A DNA stretch of 64,000 nt from Clytia hemisphaerica. Lineage: Eukaryota; Cnidaria; Hydrozoa; Leptothecata; Clytiidae. Shown here piece by piece: positions 55,501-64,000 of this stretch (positions within the stretch are counted from its first letter, which is position 1; each line of letters begins with the position of its first letter). The stretch spans positions 124,001 through 188,000 of the forward strand of contig CACVBU010001236.1 of NCBI GenBank assembly GCA_902728285.1, given 5' to 3'. Made by a program: the position numbers and the translations under genes. Below the pieces are notes generated by a model. It was not told the origin of the DNA, made no database searches, and saw only the letters and a program-made list of their open reading frames with translations.

Positions 55501-58500
55501 TTTTTATGAATCATGCTGAGCCTCAATTAATTTTGTTTAATTTTTCATAAAGTTAAAATTTTTCAGTTTTAATTTTCAGGTTTGAAACATATGACCTTGA
55601 AAGGAAAATATATTTTGACTATTAGTGGATCAAAAGATTCTTGCCAGAGACAACCAAATAAGTAATTAATTAAAAAAAACTTCATTGCTCCTCTAGAACA
55701 TTTTTAGGCACAAAATTGAAAAATTCTAAGAATAACGAGGCTCAATTCTCATGAAAAAATTGTGTGCTCTATTACTTGGTGCCATCAATTCGAGGAAAAA
55801 TCAAGCTCCAGTGTTTCCTACCTGTTCTGAAGAAAGTTTTAGATTGACCAAATCCACATGTGACGGGTCATCGCCAATGAGTGATTTGATTGGCTCTTCA
55901 GATTGATCACGTGGGTATGTCGTCACATTGTTATTGTTCTGATCTATTGTTGTGTTACTCGGGTCCAGTCCTCTATCAAAGATTCGGTGGTCGTTGTCGT
56001 CTGATTTTTCTCCTTCCTCCAATGAAAAGTTTTCTTCTAAAAAAATGATGTACAGTAATGCGAATTTTTATCTAACAATCAATTAATTTCAAATTTGCAA
56101 CGAATTATGGGTAATATTTGATGATTTATGACAAAATCCGGCCGGAAAAACTTGACTGGATCAATTCTAAGTTAATGAAGAATGAATTTTTTATTTTAGC
56201 AGGTAATAAATTTGGCGACTTTCGACTAAACTTATCAATTTCGACAAAATTAGTTTCCCTAATTAATAGGTATTTTCGGGACCCAGTAATCTGAGATTTG
56301 AAAAAAAAGAAAGTAATTAGCAAAATCAAAATTAATCTCGCGAAAGTTGATCGAATAAAACCACTTGGAGGAGAACTTACATTAAACAAATTTTGACTTT
56401 CAAACTAATTGTCGGCTTTGACCAAGTTCTCTTTGGACGTCCTGGATACTTCATTATTTAGCATTTTACATATTTTAAAGCTTTTTTCATTTATTTCTGC
56501 AAAGTCAAAGATGAATATAAGTGACAATTATAGTTTACATTACCGTATTACGAATAAACGCCCGTTATAATTGTAAGGAGGGGTGTTTATTCGAGGGATG
56601 CTTAAAAGGAGGGGGTATCTATTTAATAATTTTTAAAGAAACGTTGCACTTCTATCTTTCCGGAGAGATGTGTAATGGAGATAATTAATCAATGTAGAAC
56701 TGCATTGATACACAGCAGCAAGTGAAGAAAATATTGTTAAAAACTGGAAAGATTGATATGGTCATATGGAAAGCTTTTAGCAGTGAAAATTATTACGGGT
56801 CGGTTAATGAATAGTGAAGAATTTTTAACAAGTGTGTTAAGTTAGTTTAAAATTAATGTTAATTAGATGGAGTGGAGGAATGGATATTTCAAAACTACTG
56901 TGTGTCCGGAAAAAAGTGAAATTAGATGTAGAAGAACAATTTGAAAGAATTATAGGGGTGAGATCCAAAAGAACTAAAAACTTTATTAGGCTACGACAAT
57001 AAAGGCCGAAAGCTAGAATCTAAGCTAGCAGAGATTTGCTGAAGTTACATAAGCACGGCTCGCATGGTTTACATACAAACGCTGGATTAAAAGTAACATT
57101 TACCACCCAAATTTGAAAAAATATGAAACGCGAAAACAAAGAATGTGGAAGATTCAATCTGTCAACCAAGATGCAAGGCAAATTTTAAGTTTTCATCATT
57201 TCTTGTTTGAGAAAGTTTGAAGATTTGTCTCTAGCCCTCGACTTGAACCTCAATTCATGATATTCATGACGTAATGTTTTATACGGAAGCACCCAAAAAG
57301 ACCGGGTGTTTGCCACTAATTGTAAACTAGTTGCAAACTCCCGGGCTATTTTGGGTACTTCCGTATACAAAAGGATACATCCGGACCCTCGACATTCTTG
57401 CATATCAACATAAATTCTCTTAATTAGGAATAAAATATGAAGAGTTGAATATCCACTCTTTTACGGACACACTGTATATAGCAAGATGAAAAAAAAGCAC
57501 TTTGTGTTTAAATGTTAAATCATGATCGATAATAATATATATTCTTACTATGTTGTTAAAAATCTTTATATTATGTATAATATAATACGTTAAATTAAAA
57601 AAGGATTTAAAATCAAGTAAAATACACGATAATAGTGAATTACAGGTTTTATAACAATTAACAAAACAAAATAATGATATCGCATTTTAATTCATTTATT
57701 TACAATCTGTATTCATGATATGCACCACTGGAGTCTTCTGAGAATTTTTAAAATGTTCAACCCAATACGTCACTTAAACAATAGAAAAAGTGACGTATTG
57801 GGTGGAACAAAAACAGATAAGTTGCATAATTTCGTCATTTCAGTGGTGCACATCATGTATAGAGGTTTTCATGTTTTGTTAAGTTACGCAACTTCCACCA
57901 TTATGGAAGCAAACGTTCGAATCTGTAGAGGCAATCTCCCTTACGCAAATCGAACGTTTGCTTCCATAATGGCGGAAATTGCGTAACTTAACAAAACTTG
58001 AAAAACCTCTTCAAATTATCATACCACGACATACCGATATATAATGATTTAGCTTTTTATAATAAAATAATTTAGTTATCTCTATATTATACAGTAGACT
58101 CTCTAATTCGATTTTCAAGGGTAAAGGAGTTCGAACTAGAGAAGGATACGAATCTAACGGAGTGTTCATTCGAAAAACTAAGGGTACTATTGTCAATCAA
58201 AAAGTGGAAAATTTTCTTCGAATTACAGAAATATTCGAGCAATGGAGGTTCGAATTAAAGAGAGTCGACTGTAGATTTAAGTGGGTTAATAGTGTGTTAA
58301 AATTAATTGTTATTAATTACTCAGTTTACACTTTTATAATAAAAGTCCTTTTAACTGAATCCTTTCGTAACGTACAATCTTCTGCAAGCTTCATATCTTT
58401 CTATACTGAATCAACTGAAAAAAAAGAGGAGAAAATGCACAGAAGCTTGGGGAGAGGGACATTGATAAACCAAACAAGGAGGGTGGTCTTGAAAAATCCA

Positions 58501-61500
58501 AAAATGTGTCCCTGTTAGGAAAGTTCTTGATGAGAAAACCCCTCAGATCATACCATTGCTTTAAAACTATATTTCATCTTTATAAGTCTTTTTTAAAAAG
58601 TGGTTGTCAAATTCAAACCAAACCGCATTCCTAACAAACCAGACCTATTCAAATAATAAACCACGCCCACATCCAAATACACCACCTTTGCACCCCTTGT
58701 ATTGACTGCTTATAACTCCAATGCACACTTTTTGAAAATAAGAACCAGTACATTTTGCCTGATAAATATTGTCAAATTAAAAGAGCTACTCTTGTGACTT
58801 TGAAGATATAAATCAATGTTCTTTCTTTAATTTCTTGACTTCAAAAGCCATTGTCTCTGAAAGAGTCTTTAAGCCTCACTTAATTCACAAACTCAATCGT
58901 AACTAAAGCAAGACTTGCATACATTCTCTCACTTAACCTTACAGTAAATTAGTAAATTAATCACCCTACTCCACAATTTACTCAATAACAAGAGTACCTT
59001 CTTTATTTTTAGGCACTTCTTTGATATCACCGTCACTATCAATAATGATATCGTCACTTTCAACTTCAAGATCGTCATCATCCAAACCAAGATCTGCAAG
59101 GATGACGCGCTCACGTCCGTTGTTCAAAGCGCCGTCAAAATCATCGTCATCGTCGGCGTCACTTCCGTCATCTGACGAATCTCCGTTACCGTCATTGGCT
59201 GATGATTCAACGTCAACTTTCTCATAATGCTGAAAGAATGGGGAAAGGTTTTATTGGATTAATTAGACATGGCTAATGTAAAGTTTTCTTTCTCCATTAG
59301 AAAATAAGCCAAGGTTCTTCAAATTTGGCTGAATTTTTAGTACGGTAAAAAATTTTATTTAATTTTTATACTTTCATAAATTCGGCTGATACGGAACTTT
59401 GAAAATCGATTATAATCATCACGAACATACACAAAACATACATTAAGTCTGTGACATAGGTTATCAGAGGGCTATTGAAAAGCTTTAAAAGGCGTGAAGG
59501 GAGAAAGTAAGTAACAGTAAAAAATACGAGAAAACTTCGTACCACTACATCGACTTCTTCGTTGAATTGAATTGTTTTGTTTTCACTCTCAAAACGTCCG
59601 TCTTCGTTACCTGTTAGCTAGAAAAATGAAGAGATAGACGAACAAATGAATGGATGGATGGATGAAAGTAAATTAAAAATCCAACAGTCATGTTAAAGGT
59701 TTTATTTTTAAATAAGAGTGATATCGTTTGCTTACTCATCAATCTCTTCACAAGGTTTTTCGCATTGGATAGACACGGAATTGGAGCAAGATTGTTCAGA
59801 AAGAGGAAAAGAAAAACATTTTTTGCTTATATCAGCATAACACACACACTGTCCCATATGAAATAAGTGTCTGATATGAAACGGGAACACTTATGTAAAA
59901 GCAAAACCTTTAAGGCAACACAAAAATCATAACATGATTTCTTTTGAGGTGCTGATGACACTCTCTAATAACGTTCTACTATTCGATACACTCCATTATT
60001 CGATATTATTGAAATTCATCGTTAACAAGAAACTCTCATAAAAGACGCTCTGCTATTCGGTACGCTCCCTTATTTGATGGAAATCGAATCAGGGAGTGTC
60101 AACTGTATGTAAACATGTCGAAGTAATAAAATACAAAATTGCAAATTAAAAAAAACTTTCATTGGGCTTTTCCAGAAAAAAATCGTGCACCCCCTGTTGA
60201 GGAGGTTCATTTTCGTTCCGAGGGGGTAAGGTTTGAAATGCAGTGGAATTCCATAAGGGTAGACGAAAATCCGTCAAAAATAAGCGGAATTCCAAGGGGG
60301 TAATGATTGAAAATTTGTAAAAATTCGGAATTCCAGAGGAGTATGATCCTAAAATTGCCTGGAATTCCAAGGGGGTAGGTCACAAAAGGTTGGACCTCCT
60401 CAACAGGGGGTGCACGGCTTTTTCTGGAAAAGCCCATTCATTCTCACCATGGTGCTTTCTCTACTGACAACTGACGGTGTACTTGGCGCCATCTCTTCTT
60501 CATATTCACCAGCACCATCTTCATTTTCCACATCTTCTTCTTTTCCTTCCAATTGGTTAGATTCTTCATCATCATTGTGGTCTTGCTTCTCCTGATTGGT
60601 CAATTACAAAAATAGTATTAAAGACAGTTATCATAACCTTGTTATTAGCGAGTTCATGTATCTGTATTTTTAAACGACGGAGAAAGTATGTTTCTAAATT
60701 GTTTACATCCTGACTGACTGAGAACGACGGTAAATCAGCGCTTTTTATCTTATTCGATGATTATTCTTGATAATCAAATTATAGAGCGTCAATCTTTAAG
60801 GTCCGGGTAGCTCAGTCAGTAGAGCATTCGCCTTTCAATCCAAGGGTTGTCGGTTCAACCCCCGGTCACTACCATCTCAATGGCTTAGATTGGTTAATCT
60901 GATCTATGTGGTAAGTTACTGGGAGCCAGCCGTCTACAGCCACCAGATGAAAGTACTTTGCTTACTTACTTTAAGGTCAGCTAAATATTTCTGAATTCTA
61001 GCTTGTATACTATATTATTTCCGTAATGCTCTCAGATATCATATTCCTTTACACACTAGATAGACTATCAGGTCACAGATTTTCCGTTGAAGTGTGTTCA
61101 GTTTGTAAGTCCGTTGTAACTCCATGTTTTTTTCTACCTCAGATTGTCGAACTTTCGAAATTCAAAACATTCGAATCGCGCTGTTAACGACCAGAGTTGA
61201 AAACAAGATGGCGGACTAGTAAGCTCTAAAGCTGTACACGCTTTCTTTTAAATGGAAAGTCCGATCCAGTCAAGTAGCTAGAGATCAGTGGTTATACCTC
61301 TTTGGGTTGATGTTCGGGTTCATCTTCTATATTCATGTGTTCAATTTTCTCTATCAAATCATCAGCTAATTTAGCGTTATGTTGTTCTTCGTTGTCTTTC
61401 ACATCATCCTTTCCCTCTACAAAATCAATATCAAAATTAGTATATTAAATCCTTTTTCTTATAGAACAATTTCTTGAGAACAATAAGAATAAGGTTAAAA

Positions 61501-63792
61501 AAATACCAAAAATAAGTAGAACAATTTAAGAACAAACCTAAATTTGGAAGTTATTAAAAAATATGAGAAATTTAAAGGGTAAAGTAGTAAAAATATAAAA
61601 GCCTGAATTAACCTAATTTTCGCCCAAAGATAAGTAGACTGGAGTCGTTTAAAATGCATGTAATACAGAAGTATAGGCGTTATATGATAATACGATTATT
61701 GTTACGGGATTTAGCTTGTATAAAATTGTTCCCTCCATTACTTTTTGCTTTATGTCTGAATTAGTCGTCTAGCTTGCTAGACTATAAGATAAGAAGCCCC
61801 AATAAGAATTTAATGGTTATTATAACAGGGGCTGTATACCTTTTAAACACTCGTCAAAATTTCATATAAGTCACCTAATACCATCATATTCTCCCCGTTT
61901 AAAAGTTCAAAATTTGAAATAATCACCTTCGACTTCTTCTTCGTTGTCCTTCAAGTTTTTATCTTTCTCGTTATCATCACTTGAATCACTTTCCGACGAT
62001 ACCGATGAACGACGTCCGTCACCATCCGACTTGACGCTTTCTTTATCCGACTCTGAATCGCTGTCTCGTTTCTTAGAGTCTTCTTGTTCTAAATTGACAT
62101 GTTCTTTATCGTCATCGTGATCATCATGATCGTCGTAAGTGTCGGACTTTTTAGCGACGTCGGTATCAGAATCAGCGTCGGAACGAGCGTCAACGTCACT
62201 TGGTTGATGCTCGTCTTCTTCATCTCGTTGCTGATTGGTTGAAGTGATCGTATCATCCGTTTCAGTTAAGCTGTTGTCCATCTGTTTTTCTCCAGAGTTC
62301 TAGAGTAAAGAAAGACAATAAGGTTAACTTTTATGTTAATTCTATTCTCAAAAGTTTGAATTTGAGTTTGTATATAACCTTCCAGCAGAGGGACCAGTCT
62401 TTAGTTTGAAGGACAGTCTAAAAATATTGTTTTGAGCTATTTACAATATCTTTTGGAAGCATTTACAACAGATCAAGTTTTTCATAAACAATTTTACTAA
62501 AAAATCCAATTGCTCTTCCATAAAACGGCCAATTCTGAGGAAAGGGTACGTTAGGTCATACTTAGGAGCGCCACGACCCGTGCACTATTTGATAGCACCC
62601 TTAGATACGGCTCGGGCTTAGACTGCAATCATGGTGGACAATTTCTTGGAATAGCCGAAAAAGCAGAATTTATGTAACTCAGCAAAACCTGGAAGACTGT
62701 ACAGCAGGATAGAAGTCATAAATTACGTCTCGAGCAGCGCTTACCTCGTTTTCAAAATACTGCTATGGTAATTGATTGCAAGAGGAGCTCATAAGAAGTG
62801 CACTCTATTTATTTAAGTAACACTTGCAGACTCTAGGGAATTGATCACTTTAATAGTTTCAAAACGAGGCAGTTGTTGTACTTAAAATGAAAAGGTTTAT
62901 AGTCAAGTCATGTCTCAAATACAAGTCTAAAGATAATGAACTTAATAAATAAATTTGAAGGACAAAAAAAAGCTTTACCTCGGATTTATCTTTTTCTGAA
63001 TCACTTTCCGTATCTGAGCTTTCTGTATCGGAATCTTTATCGGATTCATTATCCGACGAATCCGATTCGGAAGAAGATGAGACGTTTTCGTTTAAATCAT
63101 CGTCGCCGTTTTTACTGTCGTTTTCGTCGGCTTCAAAGTCATCGTCGAAGTCGTCTTGATATTGTTCTGTTAGTGCCACGGCATCTTTTTCTTTTGCTGA
63201 CTCGTCATCTTCTTGCGAGTTTGGGAGTAATAAAGATGCATCTGTTTGAGTTGTAACATTCGCTGAAACTATGAAAGAAAAAAATAACGGTACATAATAA
63301 CTTAATCTTGACACACTTGCTCAAACTCATACCAAAAGTGTCGGTTGTCTAAATTTAATAGCGCTTAAATGAGATTATTTTGCTCAAAATTCTCCAATTT
63401 TGATTGAGCATCTTACGACTCAACTACTTCGTCTACGAGGGGTCAAGGTTGTCATGCCCACTCAATATTTTGCAAAGAAAAGCTATGTAGAAGCCTTTTT
63501 AGAAATGAATGGGTCCTAAATTAGCACTCTTGACTCTTGACTCTTGACAGCATACTAGACATATAGATTAACTACTATTCGGGGTACTAAATACATAACG
63601 TGAAATATTTGCTGAAACTTCAATTTACAAGGTTTTTATTTTTCAGACAGGCCACTCAATGACGTTATAAATAAGAAAAGGAAAGAGTGGCAATTTCTTA
63701 CTAGGTCTTTCTCTGACGGCTTCCTGACGCTTCCCACCACGACTAACGATGATGTCGAAACTTCTTGTAGCCGCTTCTTCGTCACTTGACGC
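52568..63792 (-). CDS. Acidic N-terminal and LRR protein, 5' end beyond the window
   Basis: Exons in the window: 63792-63702, 63268-62979, 62299-61927, 61416-61298, 60591-60448, 59617-59543, 59229-58998, 56036-55822, 55344-55216, 54830-54736, 54111-53915 and 52872-52568 (TGA stop). All phases match, giving 754 residues, and the first exon starts in phase 0 after an AG, so more lies to the right of 64000. Roughly the first 430 residues are extremely acidic and Ser-rich (SDSSDNESDKDSDTESSD), with many casein-kinase-2-like sites. The last five exons encode ribonuclease-inhibitor-type LRRs (VELEGGLERIKHF, VLNLNDSDINIQQAPHL, SLDIGRCEIADTGAEQIGEL, TLSIDACQIADEEL, GVDMEANIFTDKGVEAL). Such LRRs bind proteins. 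No NACHT, kinase or membrane segment is seen here. An identity cannot be given; possibilities include a nuclear or cytoskeletal scaffold. Confidence 0.85.
52905..53161. mobile_element. MITE 'TGGGCTTTTCCAG', diverged full-length copy
   Basis: TGGGCTTTTCCAGAAAAAAA at the left and TTCTGGAAAAGCCCA at the right, with GAATTCCA motifs inside. 257 bp. It lies in the last intron of the LRR gene, starting about 32 bp upstream (transcript sense) of the last exon. Confidence 0.8.
53192..53294. repeat. AACGTT-rich hairpin element
   Basis: CATCTGACACAGAACGTC at the left pairs with ACAACGTTGTGTGTCAGATG at the right. The middle has many ACGTT units. Related to 54440-54535, with a remnant near 27250. Confidence 0.7.
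54249..54408. mobile_element. Hairpin MITE family 'TTCATGATATTCATGACG', third copy
   Basis: ATGATACTCATGACGTAATG at the left, TACGTCATGGTATCATGAATT at the right. 160 bp. In the LRR gene intron between 54111 and 54736. Confidence 0.75.
54440..54535. repeat. AACGTT hairpin element, palindromic
   Basis: CAGCTGGCACACAACGTTGT pairs with ACAACGTTGTGTGCCAGCCG around TTCAACGTTCATCTAACGTT repeats. A near-complete palindrome of about 95 bp. Confidence 0.8.
57251..57373. mobile_element. Hairpin MITE family 'TTCATGATATTCATGACG', fourth copy (3' truncated)
   Basis: CAATTCATGATATTCATGACG and TTTTATACGGAAGCACCCAA at the left. The right arm stops after CTTCCGTATACAAAAGGAT. Intron of the LRR gene. Confidence 0.7.
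57715..58011. repeat. Two adjacent hairpins
   Basis: The first hairpin, about 57715-57858, pairs TGATATGCACCACTGG with CAGTGGTGCACATCA. Its centre is ACCCAATACGTCACT against AGTGACGTATTGGGT. The second, 57861-58011, pairs GAGGTTTTCATGTTTTGTTA with TAACAAAACTTGAAAAACCTC and AAGCAAACGTTCGA with TCGAACGTTTGCTT. Both are non-coding MITE-like structures in the 2.96-kb intron of the LRR gene. Confidence 0.75.
58092..58271. mobile_element. pogo/Tigger-like MITE, TA-flanked
   Basis: CAGTAGACTCTCTAATTCGA at the left and TCGAATTAAAGAGAGTCGACTG at the right, with TA on both sides (58090-58091 and 58272-58273). 180 bp. An open frame running out of it (58162-58518) is not a gene. Confidence 0.8.
59697..59909. 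mobile_element. piggyBac-type MITE, TTAA-flanked
   Basis: AGGTTTTATTTTTAAATAAG at the left, AAGCAAAACCT at the right, TTAA at 59693-59696 and 59910-59913. 213 bp. It shares GAGTGATATCGTTTGCTTAC with the copies at 497-721 (inverted) and 50841-51067. Confidence 0.8.
59953..60105. mobile_element. pogo/Tigger-like MITE
   Basis: ACACTCTCTAATAACGTTCT at the left, AGGGAGTGTCAACTG then TA at the right, with the TACTATTCGATACACTCC core. Closest to the copy at 25430-25603. Confidence 0.65.
60163..60436. mobile_element. MITE 'TGGGCTTTTCCAG', full-length with 5-bp target duplication
   Basis: Inverted ends of about 45 bp (TGGGCTTTTCCAGAAAAAAA; GTGCACCCCCTGTTGAGGAGG). TTCAT flanks both ends (60158-60162 and 60437-60441). 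Its interior repeats GGAATTCCA and AGGGGGTA. On the transcript strand it begins 12 bp after the last base of the exon 60591-60448. Confidence 0.85.
60800..60972 (+). mobile_element. Second tRNA-derived SINE (Glu-like head)
   Basis: GGTAGCTCAGTCAGTAGAGC and GGTTCAACCCC are good A and B boxes, and the anticodon position reads TTC. The anticodon and T stems contain mismatches and the acceptor pairs over only 3 bp, so it is not a functional tRNA. A tRNA-unrelated body follows (GGGAGCCAGCCGTC), ending in a CTTACTTA-type simple tail. A different family from the SINE at 7443. Confidence 0.6.
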
Positions 63793-64000
63793 CTAAGAAG
63801 AGAGAAGCATCAAACGAATGAAATAAATTCTTGTTTGGACCTAACTTTTTAATTTTCATTTTATGCATTCCACATTCGCTGAACCAACTAAGAATGCGCA
63901 AAGAGCGTAAGAGGGAAAAGGAGAATTACGAAATGGATTTAAAAACAAGTGAACTGACTTAAGAATGAGTGGATTAAGTAAAATCAAGAAAGAGTGAACA

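Noticed and set aside
58162..58518. 118-codon plus-strand gene
   Set aside because: Starts inside a pogo-like MITE and has no domain or splice support.
60800..60880. Functional tRNA-Glu gene
   Set aside because: Acceptor, anticodon and T stems have several mismatches, and a SINE-like body follows.

Overview
The window is nuclear DNA from an animal, most likely a marine or early-branching invertebrate, but the species cannot be fixed from the sequence alone. The evidence is AT-rich DNA with GT-AG introns, multi-exon genes built from single-exon phase 1-1 EGF modules, tRNA-derived SINEs, and many short inverted-repeat (MITE-like) elements. All four genes I can support lie on the minus strand. 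Exon borders were worked out by hand from splice sites and reading phase. Every junction given for the three spliced genes keeps frame, except the two competing 3' ends of the EGF gene.

Layout, left to right. (1) 326-7084: the 5' part of a secreted DUF885 (zincin-like) gene in 8 exons, running off the left edge. Its large intron holds a 1.5-kb minisatellite in which each unit copies the gene's own 3' splice site. (2) 7085-13825: an intergenic stretch with a SINE and a 1.25-kb foldback element with a 9-bp target duplication. (3) 13826-49449: one very large gene for a secreted protein. It has a signal-peptide and low-complexity exon, one short linker exon, four related 'GG' modules of a kind I do not recognise, 17 EGF-like modules (one per exon), and two competing 3' ends: a short acidic/Cys tail, or a 360-residue tail with repeated GPPGS. 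(4) 35693-37198: an intronless gene for a type I membrane protein with LRRs and three EGFs, nested on the same strand in the 16.5-kb intron of the EGF gene. (5) 49450-52567: intergenic, with MITEs. (6) 52568 to beyond 64000: the 3' part of a gene with a very acidic Ser/Asp/Glu-rich N-terminal half and ribonuclease-inhibitor-type LRRs at its C-terminus, running off the right edge.

The 16.5-kb intron is the most structured stretch. It contains a 3.76-kb terminal-inverted-repeat element with a TCAAT duplication that ends 32 bp past the stop codon of the nested gene, and a 22-bp minisatellite inside that element. It also has two copies of an ~860-bp repeat. One copy carries an antisense 28S rRNA fragment. 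The other carries a 2.73-kb foldback element, whose empty site is preserved in the first copy. A 320-bp tandem array lies nearby.

I see no operon, CRISPR array or prokaryotic system. The two extracellular EGF genes and the secreted DUF885 protein suggest a cell-surface or extracellular-matrix neighbourhood, but nothing in the sequence proves that they work together. The most unusual signals are the links between mobile DNA and splicing or transcript ends: the minisatellite of splice acceptors, a piggyBac-type MITE making up most of one intron, and MITEs placed 5-12 bp after splice donors.
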